Origin: Nocardioides sp. Root122
GTDB lineage: Bacteria > Actinomycetota > Actinomycetes > Propionibacteriales > Nocardioidaceae
Assembly (NCBI RefSeq): GCF_001425025.1
Contig: NZ_LMDE01000004.1
Coordinates: 61,547 to 124,868 of the forward strand
Length of the DNA stretch: 63,322 nt
Direction of reading: 5' to 3'
Positions 37,762 to 48,934 of the stretch are shown here, piece after piece; position 1 is the first letter of the stretch, and each line of letters begins with the position of its first letter. Under the pieces are notes generated by a model, which saw only the letters and a list, made by a program, of their open reading frames with translations, had not been told where the DNA came from and did not search any database. A program made the position numbers and the translations under genes.

Positions 37762-37767
37762 CGGGGG

Positions 37768-38226
37768 ATGAGCAGCGAGCCGTTCGTGCCGGCCGGCTTC
37801 GAGCCGCCACGGTCCATGGTCACCGACGACGTCCGGCTGGAGCCGCTCGGTCCCCAGCACAACGAGTCGGACCTGGCCGCCTGGTCCTCGAGCATCGAGC
37901 ACATCCGCGCCACCAAGGGCTACCCCGACGGCGGCTGGCCACCCGCGCACGGGATGTCGCCTGAGGCCAACCTCGCGGACCTCACCCGGCACGCGGCGGA
38001 CTTCGAGGCACGCAAGGGCTTCACCTTCACCGTGCTCGACCCGTCGAGCGGCGACGTCATCGGCTGCGTCTACCTCTACCCGACGAGGTCGCCGGAGCAC
38101 GACGTGCAGGTGCAGTCGTGGGTCAGCGCGGAGCGGGCGGAGCTCGACGAGCCGCTTGCGGACGCGGTTGCCGCGTGGCTCGCCGCCGCCTGGCCGTGGG
38201 AGCGCCCGGACCGGCACGGACGGTGA
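37768..38226 (+). CDS. GNAT-like acetyltransferase, paralogue of 615-1130
   Basis: 152 residues. MVTDDVRLEPLGPQHNESDL, GWPPAHGMSPEANLADLTRHAADFEA and DVIGCVYLYPTRSPEHDVQVQSWV align with the acetyltransferase in the first kilobase of the window, but the conserved acetyl-CoA loop (R/Q-x-x-G-x-G/A) is not evident in either. It may be a divergent GNAT fold without clear activity. The substrate is unknown. Confidence 0.75.
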   Translation: MSSEPFVPAGFEPPRSMVTDDVRLEPLGPQHNESDLAAWSSSIEHIRATKGYPDGGWPPAHGMSPEANLADLTRHAADFEARKGFTFTVLDPSSGDVIGCVYLYPTRSPEHDVQVQSWVSAERAELDEPLADAVAAWLAAAWPWERPDRHGR

Positions 38227-38249
38227 GGCGGGACCGACCGGCGTCGTGC

Positions 38250-38255
38250 CACGAT
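38250..38255 (+). promoter_or_regulatory. -10 CACGAT of the GH3 lipoprotein gene
   Basis: Last T 7 bases before the ATG; predicted leaderless. Confidence 0.45.
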
Positions 38256-38261
38256 GACCCG

Positions 38262-40082
38262 ATGCGGACGAGGCCGGCGAGGGTGGCGACGGGCGCGCCC
38301 TCCCGGGCGGTCGGCCTGCTCGCGAGCCTCGCCCTCGCGGCGTCGCTCGCGGCCTGCGACGGAGGAGACGCCGGGTCTGATGGGGAACCGGGCGCCGACG
38401 AGGCTGCGGCCAGCGGGACGCCCACCGTGCCACCCACGCCCTCCGAGGAGCTCGGGCTCAGTGAGGGCTGGGGGCCGGACCGGGCCGAGCTCGACCGGGC
38501 GGCGGAGCTCGTACGGAAGATGCCGCTGCCGTCGCTGGCCGGGCAGACCATCGTCGCGCAGTGGAGCGGCACCGCCGCGCCCGTCGAGATGGTCCGACGG
38601 CTCCACCTCGGGGGTGTCATCGCCTTCGACTCCAACATCGCCTCCGCCGACCAGATCCAGGCGGTCAACACCCGGCTGACCCGTCGTGTGGGCCGCACGT
38701 GGCCGCTGTTCCTCGGCGTCGACCAGGAGGGCGGGGTCGTAGAGCGGCTGCGGGGCGCCGCCACCCGCTTCCCCACGTTCATGAGCGCGGGCGCCGCCGG
38801 TGACGTCGCACTGACCCAGCGGGCGTACGCCGCCAGCGGAGCCGAGCTGCGCGGGCTCGGCTTCACCGTCGACTTCGCTCCCGATGCCGACGTCACCTCC
38901 GGTCCCGGGGACCCGACGATCGGGTCGCGGGCGGCGTCGTCGTACCCCAGCACGGTGGCCGAGCACGTCGTCGCTGCCGCGAACGGGTTCGCCGCGTCCG
39001 GCGTGCTGCCCGTCGTCAAGCACTTCCCGGGGCACGGCTCCGTCCCGGCGGACAGCCACCTCACGCTGCCGGTGCAGGCCAAGACGCTCGAGGACCTCGA
39101 GGCGACGGACCTGGTGCCGTTCCGCAGCGCGGTCGAGGAGGGCCTGCCCGCCGTGATGGTCGGTCACCTCGACGTCCGTGCCGTCGACCCGCGCGTGCCG
39201 TCGTCGCTGTCGCGCAAGGTGGTCACCGGCCTGCTCCGCCAGGACCTCGGCTTCGGCGGCCTGGTCGTCACCGACGCGCTCGACATGGCCGGTGTCACGC
39301 GCGGTCGCGACGCCGGACGTACGGCGGTGCAGGCGCTGCGCGCCGGCGCGGACGTGCTCCTGATGCCCCCGTCCCCGGCGGTCGCCCGCTCTGCGGTCGT
39401 GCGTGCGGTGCACTCCGGCGCGCTTCCGCGGCGGAGGCTGGAACAGGCGGCCGCGCGGCAGGTCGCCCTGCTCATGCACCTCGCCGGTGGGACCGGCGCA
39501 GCGATCGGCTCGGCACGGGGCGCGTCACGCGACCTGTCGGCGGCCGCGGTGACCGTGGTCGCGGGCCAGTGCTCGGGTCGGCTGGTGGGGGAGCAGGTGC
39601 ACGCCTACGGCGACCCCGGGGCGGTCGCGGTGTTCGCGGCCGCTGCCGGTCGGGCCGGCCTCGGCGTTCTCCTGCGCAAGGCCACCCCGACGCGACTGGC
39701 CAGGGCGGTCCCCAAGCCCGAGCGCCGCAAGCGCGAGCGTCGCAAGGCGTACAGGAAGCGGACGCGCGCCTGGCGCAAGGTGGAGGCTCGCCGCGAGGCG
39801 CGGCTCGCCGCCTGGATCGCCCGCGAGGACGCGCGGCTCGCGGCCGGCACGCCCGTCGGGTTCACCGGGTTCCACGACGCACCGGTCGACGGGTCCGTCG
39901 CCGTCGCCACGGACAGCCCCTGGGTGCTGGGCCGGGTCTCCGCGCCCACGCGCATCGCGACCTTCGGTGACACCCCGGCGTCGATGGACGTCCTGGTCGA
40001 GGTGTTGCTCGGACAGGCACCGGCCCCCGGCCGGCTCCCGGTCCGGGTCGGCGGCGTCGAGCGGAGCGGCTGCCGGTCCTGA
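38262..40082 (+). CDS. glycoside hydrolase family 3 lipoprotein (beta-N-acetylhexosaminidase type)
   Basis: 606 residues. The signal peptide ends in the lipobox LAAC (lipidation near C32). The GH3 TIM-barrel domain (about 85-410) includes GVDQEGGVVERLRG, KHFPGHGSVPADSH (His of the NagZ-type loop) and VVTDALDMAG (nucleophile D338). This matches NagZ-like enzymes that trim peptidoglycan N-acetylglucosamine. The C-terminal domain carries an odd, strongly basic helical insert of about 45 residues (KPERRKRERRKAYRKR..., near 485-530). As a lipoprotein it should act at the cell surface. Confidence 0.88.
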   Translation: MRTRPARVATGAPSRAVGLLASLALAASLAACDGGDAGSDGEPGADEAAASGTPTVPPTPSEELGLSEGWGPDRAELDRAAELVRKMPLPSLAGQTIVAQWSGTAAPVEMVRRLHLGGVIAFDSNIASADQIQAVNTRLTRRVGRTWPLFLGVDQEGGVVERLRGAATRFPTFMSAGAAGDVALTQRAYAASGAELRGLGFTVDFAPDADVTSGPGDPTIGSRAASSYPSTVAEHVVAAANGFAASGVLPVVKHFPGHGSVPADSHLTLPVQAKTLEDLEATDLVPFRSAVEEGLPAVMVGHLDVRAVDPRVPSSLSRKVVTGLLRQDLGFGGLVVTDALDMAGVTRGRDAGRTAVQALRAGADVLLMPPSPAVARSAVVRAVHSGALPRRRLEQAAARQVALLMHLAGGTGAAIGSARGASRDLSAAAVTVVAGQCSGRLVGEQVHAYGDPGAVAVFAAAAGRAGLGVLLRKATPTRLARAVPKPERRKRERRKAYRKRTRAWRKVEARREARLAAWIAREDARLAAGTPVGFTGFHDAPVDGSVAVATDSPWVLGRVSAPTRIATFGDTPASMDVLVEVLLGQAPAPGRLPVRVGGVERSGCRS

Positions 40083-40103
40083 GGACGGAGTGGCGTCAGC
40101 GGG

Positions 40104-41294
40104 TCAGAACGGCTCGACGAGCAGCGCCGTGCCGTGACCGGCGGCCCGGGTCAGCACCAGCGTCGCCTCGTTGTCGCCCGCGAGCGACAGCCGCTTGCGG
40201 AGCTCCTCCGGCACGACCTGCACGCCCCGCTTCTTGATCGTCAGCCGGCCGACGCGCCGCTCGTGGAGGGCGGCCTTGAGCTGCTTCTCGCGGTAGGGGA
40301 GGTGCTCGACCACGCGGTAGCCGCGCGCGAACGGCGTGCGGAACGACGCGTCGCTGGTGACGTAGGCGATGTGGGGGTCGACGAGCCCGCCGCCGACGCC
40401 GGCGGCCACGGCCGTGACCAGGCCGGCGCGGATGACCGCGCCGTCCGGCTCGTAGAGGAAGGCGCCGACGGGACGCACCTGGGACGCGTCCTCGTCCGGC
40501 GCGGGCAGGTCGTCGTCGGTGAGGGTGGCCAGGCCGCCCTCGCCGATGACGGTCGCACGCCGGTCGGTGGTGGACAGGTCGGGCGACCAGAGGACCGCCT
40601 CCTTGACCTCGCCGGCGTCGCTGACCCACTCCGCCTCGACGCCCGGCGGCACGAGGTCGTGGCCGATGCCGGGGGCGACCTTCACCAGCGAGCGGCGTCG
40701 GAGCAGGTCGAGCACCCACGGCCACGGCGGCGTCCACCCCTCGACGTCGAAGACGCGACCCCGGCCGCCGCGCCGCGCCGGGTCGGCGAAGGCCGCGTCG
40801 AAGCCCGAGGGGTCGACGGTGGTCGCGTCCCCGGCCTGCACGGCGCCCGGCAGCGTGAGGGCCGTCAGGTTCGCCTGCGCCATCGCGACCCGGACCGGGT
40901 CCTGGTCGACGCCGGCGGCGATCAGCCCGGCTCGCGCGAAGGCGAGCAGGTCGCCCCCGATCCCGCAGCCCAGGTCGATCACGCTGCCGCCAGGGATCGC
41001 GGCCGCCAGCCGGGCCGCCCGGTGGTCGGCGACGCGTGACCGCGTGGCCTGCTCGAGCGCGTCGGGGGTGAAGAACATCAACCGGGCGTCGTCGCCGAAC
41101 TTCGCCACGCCACGCTCGCGCAGGTGCGCCTGCGTCGTGGCGGCGGCGGCCTTCTCGGCGTCGGGCTCGAGACGGCGTACGAGGCTCGCGACCCGCACCG
41201 GGTCGCCGGGATGCTCGGCCCAGGCCCGCGCAGCGTGGTCCAGCAGGCGCCCGCCCTCGGTCGTCTGCAGCCACGCCAGCGTCTCGATCTCCAC
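40104..41294 (-). CDS. class I SAM-dependent methyltransferase with THUMP-like C-terminal domain
   Basis: 396 residues. The SAM-binding site is VIDLGCGIGGDLLAFARAG (about 107-125), followed by AGVDQDPVRVAMAQ and DPARR (about 171-175). The C-terminal part (VGRLTIKKRGVQVVPEELRKRL) is the THUMP-like domain of conserved actinobacterial proteins, which suggests RNA modification; the target is unknown. The GTG start is supported by CAGGAT 7 bases upstream. It is divergent from groES. Confidence 0.85.
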   Translation of the reverse strand: MEIETLAWLQTTEGGRLLDHAARAWAEHPGDPVRVASLVRRLEPDAEKAAAATTQAHLRERGVAKFGDDARLMFFTPDALEQATRSRVADHRAARLAAAIPGGSVIDLGCGIGGDLLAFARAGLIAAGVDQDPVRVAMAQANLTALTLPGAVQAGDATTVDPSGFDAAFADPARRGGRGRVFDVEGWTPPWPWVLDLLRRRSLVKVAPGIGHDLVPPGVEAEWVSDAGEVKEAVLWSPDLSTTDRRATVIGEGGLATLTDDDLPAPDEDASQVRPVGAFLYEPDGAVIRAGLVTAVAAGVGGGLVDPHIAYVTSDASFRTPFARGYRVVEHLPYREKQLKAALHERRVGRLTIKKRGVQVVPEELRKRLSLAGDNEATLVLTRAAGHGTALLVEPF

Positions 41295-41300
41295 GCGTGC

Positions 41301-41306
41301 ATCCTG
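41301..41306 (-). promoter_or_regulatory. -10 CAGGAT of the methyltransferase gene
   Basis: Last T 7 bases from the GTG; predicted leaderless. Confidence 0.4.
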
Positions 41307-41329
41307 TCAGGTGGCGGAGTGTGGCCTGC

Positions 41330-41358
41330 GCTAGCACTCGGTTGGGGAGAGTGCTAGC
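41330..41358. promoter_or_regulatory. CIRCE operator (HrcA-binding site) of groES-groEL1
   Basis: CTAGCACTC-N9-GAGTGCTAG, extended to 10-bp arms by G/C. It differs from the TTAGCACTC consensus at one symmetric position. It overlaps a possible promoter whose -10 would be TAGCGT (41355-41360). Confidence 0.93.
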
Positions 41359-41365
41359 GTCTGTT

Positions 41366-41392
41366 CTGGCACTCTCGACCCGAGAGCGCCAA
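41366..41392. promoter_or_regulatory. second, degenerate CIRCE
   Basis: CTGGCACTC-N9-GAGCGCCAA keeps the 9-base spacer and 7 of 9 positions in each arm. It starts 8 bases after the first CIRCE, near the expected transcription start. Confidence 0.6.
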
Positions 41393-41521
41393 TGCTCGCG
41401 AGCCTGGCACGACCCCCGCGACGGCGTGCCGCCGGACCGTGAGCCCACGTCCTGGGAGCCCAGACGATTGGATCTGGTCTCCTGAAGAATCTCGTGAAGA
41501 GAAAGTGGAGGTTGATCCGAA

Positions 41522-41815
41522 GTGTCGGTCAACATCAAGCCCCTCGAGGACCGCATCGTCGTCCAGACGCTCGAAGCCGAGCAGACCACCGCCTCCGGCC
41601 TGGTCATCCCGGACACCGCCAAGGAGAAGCCCCAGGAGGGCGAGGTCGTGGCGATCGGTCCCGGTCGTGTCGACGACAACGGCAACCGCGTCCCGATCGA
41701 CGTCGCGGTGGGTGACAAGGTCATCTACAGCAAGTACGGCGGCACCGAGGTCAAGTACGCCGGCCAGGAGTACCTCATCCTGAGCGCGCGCGACGTCCTC
41801 GCGGTCGTTTCCTGA
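41522..41815 (+). CDS. groES: co-chaperonin GroES
   Basis: 97 residues, normal length. [36 protein letters not shown] includes the mobile loop that contacts GroEL, and [24 protein letters not shown] is the core barrel. The GTG start has GGAGG upstream. It leads the CIRCE-controlled operon, so HrcA should repress it below heat-shock temperature; hrcA is not in the window. Confidence 0.97.
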   Translation: MSVNIKPLEDRIVVQTLEAEQTTASGLVIPDTAKEKPQEGEVVAIGPGRVDDNGNRVPIDVAVGDKVIYSKYGGTEVKYAGQEYLILSARDVLAVVS

Positions 41816-41820
41816 TCCCC

Positions 41821-41884
41821 TTCGCCCGGAACGTCATGGCCGCGGGGTCGCTGCGGCGACCACCGGCCATGACGTCCGGGCGAA
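41821..41884 (+). promoter_or_regulatory. two-tier hairpin between groES and groEL1
   Basis: The outer stem is 20 bp (TTCGCCCGGA, one bulged A, CGTCATGGCC, with its complement at 41865-41884). Inside sits a second hairpin GGTCGC-TGCG-GCGACC (41846-41861). It fills most of the 101-base gap and may be a partial terminator or an mRNA processing and stability element that sets different GroES and GroEL levels. Confidence 0.75.
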
Positions 41885-41904
41885 CCCCTTTCACCCGTTC
41901 CTAG

Positions 41905-43539
<1,635 letters not shown>

Positions 43540-43555
43540 CCGACCCCGCTCCGCA

Positions 43556-43592
43556 CGACAGGCCCGCACCGGACTCCGGTGCGGGCCTGTCG
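43556..43592. terminator. terminator behind groEL1
   Basis: Perfect 17-bp stem CGACAGGCCCGCACCGG with a 3-base loop, between convergent genes. It shares AGGCCCGCACCG with the rpsI terminator. Confidence 0.88.
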
Positions 43593-43615
43593 CATGTGGT
43601 CAGGCGGAAACGACC

Positions 43616-45163
43616 TCACGACCCCCAGATCGTCCGGTAGGGCGTGCTGCAGTCGACGTCGACGTCGATCGGGTCGACCGAGTTGAGGTGGTAGATCCGA
43701 TAGCGGCCGCAGGCCGTGCGGACGAACTCGTACTTGCTGATCAGCGAGCGCTCGATGGGCCGGGTGCCGAGCTCGCTCCAGGCCGTGATGTGGGTCGCCT
43801 CGACGAACCAGGTGGGCGGGTTGCTGCCGGTCAGCACGCGCCGCAGCTCCTCGAGGTCCGGGTCGAGCGTGCGCATCGGCAGGGACCAGAGATACGGGTA
43901 TGGCGACTCGGCGCGGCTCGCCCACTGGATGTCGGCCCGGCCGCCGTAGACGAGCACCCGGTCGCCCGGCCGCGCGGCCGCGGCGATCGCCTCGCCGGTG
44001 CGGACCTCCACCGGCACCCGGCCCACCGCCCATGCCGCGGTCCAGGCGACGAGGGACAGCACGCTCGAGGTCGCCACGACAGCCACGACGGCGGGGGACA
44101 CCCGGTGCCGCGACAGCCCGAGGTGGTCGTGGGCGACGAGGGCGGCGAGCGCCAGGGAGAGCGGCGGGACCAGGACGAAGAGGTAGGGCAGCCAGAAGCT
44201 GCCGCTGAAGGCCACGCCCAGCAGGTCGACGGTGACCATGGCCAGGATCGCGACGACAGGCACCGCGTCGTGGCGCACGAGGCTCGGCACCCGCACCAGG
44301 AAGCAGACGAGCAGGAGCAGCATCCCGACACCCACGAAGACGACCACCAGAACTCCGATGCGGCTCTGCGCTCCCTCCGAGTTCTGCGAGGCGATGACGC
44401 GGCTGGCGTCGGAGCGGAAGGAGACCGAGGTGTACCAGAGCGTCTGCAGCCGCGACCCCGAGGCGAGCGTCCAGGCCACCACCACCGCGACAGGTACGGC
44501 GCCGCCGGCGACCGCGGCGAGGGCGAACCTCCCGGCCGTGCGCCCGGGGAGGTGCCGGGCGGCGGCGGAGCCGAGGAGAAGCACCGCACCGAAGACGATC
44601 CCGCCCAGGATGCTCTGCTTGAAGCCCACCGCGAGCACGGCCAGGCAGCCCGCCCAGAAGGCGTCGGCGGCGGCGAGGCGTCGTACGGCCCGCAACGACA
44701 GCCAGCACGACGCCAGCACCAGCGGGATGCCGAGCACCTCGCCCTTCGCCGCGACCGGGTCGATCTGGGCGTTGCTGACCAGTGCCGCGGTCCCGACGGC
44801 GACCCAGCCCGCCAGGCGTCGTACGGCGACCGGGTCGACGACGCCGGCGCGGAGGGCCGTCTCGCGGGTCGCCGCCGCCGACGCGAGGACCAGCAGCGCG
44901 CAGGCGAGCGCGCCGACCAGCCGGTGGGTGTAGGCGCCGCCCACCCAGTCGGTGGCCTGCACCAGCCAGATGACGGGCGGCGGCCGGTCCACCCAGTAGC
45001 GGCCGTAGAGGGAGTCGGGCTCGGGGTGCAGGCTGCGGGCGACGAGGAGGAAGCCGGCCTCGTCGGGCCGCAGCGGCCAGAGCAGGCCGGGGAAGCGGGC
45101 CACGAAGGCGGCGATCGCGGCGATCCAGACGGTGCGCCCCCACCGCGTCGTCCCCAGCGCCAT
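43616..45163 (-). CDS. polytopic membrane glycosyltransferase (GT39/ArnT-like, GT-C fold)
   Basis: 515 residues with about 10-11 hydrophobic segments. The first loop carries RPDEAGFLLVARSLHPEPDSLYG with the acidic residue expected of GT-C enzymes, and GRYWVDRPP. ArnT/PMT-like enzymes use polyprenyl-phosphate sugars as donors and act on the outer face. A C-terminal soluble domain (about 405-515) ends in YRIYHLNSVDPIDVDVDC. Acceptor unknown. The ATG has no Shine-Dalgarno site; GAGGGT lies 7 bases upstream. Confidence 0.78.
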   Translation of the reverse strand: MALGTTRWGRTVWIAAIAAFVARFPGLLWPLRPDEAGFLLVARSLHPEPDSLYGRYWVDRPPPVIWLVQATDWVGGAYTHRLVGALACALLVLASAAATRETALRAGVVDPVAVRRLAGWVAVGTAALVSNAQIDPVAAKGEVLGIPLVLASCWLSLRAVRRLAAADAFWAGCLAVLAVGFKQSILGGIVFGAVLLLGSAAARHLPGRTAGRFALAAVAGGAVPVAVVVAWTLASGSRLQTLWYTSVSFRSDASRVIASQNSEGAQSRIGVLVVVFVGVGMLLLLVCFLVRVPSLVRHDAVPVVAILAMVTVDLLGVAFSGSFWLPYLFVLVPPLSLALAALVAHDHLGLSRHRVSPAVVAVVATSSVLSLVAWTAAWAVGRVPVEVRTGEAIAAAARPGDRVLVYGGRADIQWASRAESPYPYLWSLPMRTLDPDLEELRRVLTGSNPPTWFVEATHITAWSELGTRPIERSLISKYEFVRTACGRYRIYHLNSVDPIDVDVDCSTPYRTIWGS

Positions 45164-45198
45164 GCCGACACCCTCTCAGAGCACCCACGGGCCGCCCG

Positions 45199-46713
<1,515 letters not shown>

Positions 46714-46730
46714 CCTGCTACTTACGACTC

Positions 46731-46758
46731 TTCCCCCACCCCGCGGTAGCGCCTACGT
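46731..46758 (+). promoter_or_regulatory. possible promoter TTCCCC-N16-TACGTT of the metalloprotease gene
   Basis: It would give a leader of about 85 bases ending in the strong GGGAGGAG ribosome site. Confidence 0.4.
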
Positions 46759-46848
46759 TGGCGAGGGTCAGGGGATCGGGCCCCGCGACGGTGTGATCCA
46801 TCGACCACGATGTGCTCGATCCTGATTTCTCTCGGGAGGAGCGCTTCA

Positions 46849-48846
46849 GTGCGCAGAAACATCCTGGTCGCGTCCGGCTGTGCCGGGCTGCTGGCCGTCG
46901 TCACCCCAGCCCTGTCCACCGCCGCACCAGCCGGTGACGACAGCGTCACGCCGTCGCAGCAGACGGCCCTGGACCTGGGCTTCCAGGTCGCGCCCAAGGA
47001 GGACGGCGTCGCCTCGCTCACGGCGAACGTCAACCCCAACCCCTACCTCGCGAACCTGCCGTCCATCACCGACGCCAACTACTTCGCCTGGAACAAGCTC
47101 ATGCACGAGAAGGCCGAGCAGCGGGCCACGTCGAAGCGGCTCGCGGCCAACCGCCGCGAGGCCCTCGGTGCCGGGCGCAAGGGCGTCGCGGCGCGAGCCG
47201 TCCTGACGCCGTTCGTCCACGACGAGGAGGAGCCCGACGGCACCGCAGGGTCCAACGACTCCCACCTCGATGCCGAGCCGATCCCCGAGTTCGGCACCGC
47301 GGCCGCCCGGATGCCGGCCGTCCGGATCCTCGGCAGCCTGGCCGCGCCGCCGACGAGCACGCCGCGCACCGTGACGACCACCGAGGACCAGGGTGCGATC
47401 CCGCTGGCCACGCCGACCGCGATCGCGGGCACCGGTTCCACCGTGACGAGCTCGGTGCTGGGCGACGGGCCGCACGGTCCCGCCCCGGCCGGCGACGACA
47501 CCAACGACTTCGACTTCTACGCCGTCGAGGTCGGGGCCGGGATGACGCTGACCGCCCACACCGAGGGCAGCGCCACCACCACCGACACGATCCTCGTCGT
47601 CTACGGCGCGGACGGCACGCCCCTCGCGGCCGACGACGACAGCGGCACCGGGGTGCTCAGCAGCCTCTCCTACAAGCCCGCCGAGCCCGGCACCTACTAC
47701 GTGATGGTCGGCGGCTACGCCCTCGACCCGCTGCCGGCCGACCCGTTCGACTCCGGCAGCGGCGCCGGCGGTGCCGACATCGGCAACTACCGCGTCTCGA
47801 TCGCCAGCCAGAAGCTCGACGCCGACTTCTACTCCGTGCGGCTGCGGCCCGGTGACACCATCGGCTCGACCGGGACGGGCGCTGCCACCGGCCTGACCGT
47901 GCGTACGCCGTCGGGCGAGGAGCGGGTGGGTGGCGTCGGCACCGACGCGACCTTCCTCTACCCGCCGACCTCCCCGCTCCCGGGCGGCGGCAACACCGCG
48001 ATCGCCTACGTCGCCGAGGAGGCCGGCTGGTACTCCGTGCAGGTCTCCGGCGCCACCGGTGCCTACGACGTCCTCGTCGAGGGCTACCGTCCCGGCACCC
48101 AGGGCGACCGCGGCCGCCGGCAGACGGTGCTGCTCGACTTCGCACCCGGTCGCGTCAACACCGGCACCTGGGGCGGCCCCGGCCAGCGCAACGTCTCGCC
48201 CTTCGCCGCGTTCGTCCCGCAGTGGGGCATCCCGCGTGCGGACGCCCGCAAGGTGGAGAACCGCATCGTGAACCTGGTGCGGCGCAACATCCAGGCCGAG
48301 CTGGCGGGCACCAACTTGGCGGTCAACGTCGACGTGCTCAACGCCCGGACCAACCCGGAGCTGATCGGGCAGGAGAACGTCTCGCGCATCTACGTCGCGG
48401 GCACGATCGCCGAGACCGGCATCAGCACCATCGGCATCGCCCAGTACATCGACCCGGGCAACTACGGCCACCAGGACGAGGCGATCGTGCTCCTCGACGT
48501 GCTCAGCGCGGCGGCGGGTCCGGCGTCCTCGCTCAACACCTACCTCAACGCCAGCAGTGACCGGATCGGGTTCGTGTCGAGCGCGGTGGCCAACGTGACG
48601 GCCCACGAGATCGGCCACACGATCGGCAGCTACCACACCGACAACGCCGACGAGATCCACAACATGATGGACTCCGGCGGCGCCAACTTCGGGCAGAACC
48701 TCTACGGCGTCGGCCCTGACAACGTCGGTGGCACCGCGGACGACGAGAACATCCAGTTCGTGACCGACACCTACTCGCCCGCCGAGGGCTTCACGGGGTC
48801 GGAGAACACCGAGAACGTCTCGTCCTGGGCCTACGCAGGCCGCTGA
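46849..48846 (+). CDS. secreted zinc metalloprotease with pre-peptidase (PPC-like) domains
   Basis: 665 residues. The signal peptide (NILVASGCAGLLAVVTPALSTAA) is followed by a pro-region. Two PPC-like beta domains span about 210-320 and 325-430 (DTNDFDFYAVEVGAGMTLTAHT, GTYYVMVGGYA). The catalytic domain has the metzincin zinc site HEIGHTIGSYH (H586, E587, H590, H596) and a likely Met-turn HNMMDSGG. It should be a secreted endopeptidase of unknown substrate. GTG 46849 sits 7 bases after GGGAGGAG; an upstream ATG lacks both a site and a signal peptide. Confidence 0.87.
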   Translation: MRRNILVASGCAGLLAVVTPALSTAAPAGDDSVTPSQQTALDLGFQVAPKEDGVASLTANVNPNPYLANLPSITDANYFAWNKLMHEKAEQRATSKRLAANRREALGAGRKGVAARAVLTPFVHDEEEPDGTAGSNDSHLDAEPIPEFGTAAARMPAVRILGSLAAPPTSTPRTVTTTEDQGAIPLATPTAIAGTGSTVTSSVLGDGPHGPAPAGDDTNDFDFYAVEVGAGMTLTAHTEGSATTTDTILVVYGADGTPLAADDDSGTGVLSSLSYKPAEPGTYYVMVGGYALDPLPADPFDSGSGAGGADIGNYRVSIASQKLDADFYSVRLRPGDTIGSTGTGAATGLTVRTPSGEERVGGVGTDATFLYPPTSPLPGGGNTAIAYVAEEAGWYSVQVSGATGAYDVLVEGYRPGTQGDRGRRQTVLLDFAPGRVNTGTWGGPGQRNVSPFAAFVPQWGIPRADARKVENRIVNLVRRNIQAELAGTNLAVNVDVLNARTNPELIGQENVSRIYVAGTIAETGISTIGIAQYIDPGNYGHQDEAIVLLDVLSAAAGPASSLNTYLNASSDRIGFVSSAVANVTAHEIGHTIGSYHTDNADEIHNMMDSGGANFGQNLYGVGPDNVGGTADDENIQFVTDTYSPAEGFTGSENTENVSSWAYAGR

Positions 48847-48871
48847 CCGGCGTCCGTCACCTCACGACGGC

Positions 48872-48902
48872 GGCGCGGTCACCCGTTCGGGGTGGCCGCG
48901 CC
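48872..48902. terminator. terminator between convergent metalloprotease and CHAP genes
   Basis: 13-bp stem GGCGCGGTCACCC / GGGTGGCCGCGCC with one G-U pair and a 5-base loop. Confidence 0.7.
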
Positions 48903-48934
48903 GTCGTACGGCCGGGGGTGTGGGCAGGCGCCGG

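Larger units (their letters stand above)
37305..37767. other. 463-base intergenic region with repeated palindromes
   Basis: No gene is apparent. The left half is a Pro-codon-like C-rich stretch without features. The right half holds two copies of a 27-bp direct repeat with a palindromic core (annotated separately), then G-rich sequence leading to the promoter of the acetyltransferase-like gene. Confidence 0.7.

Noticed and set aside
46810..46848. ATG 46810 as the start of the metalloprotease
   Set aside because: It has no ribosome site and puts a non-signal stretch before the signal peptide; GTG 46849 has GGGAGGAG at good spacing.
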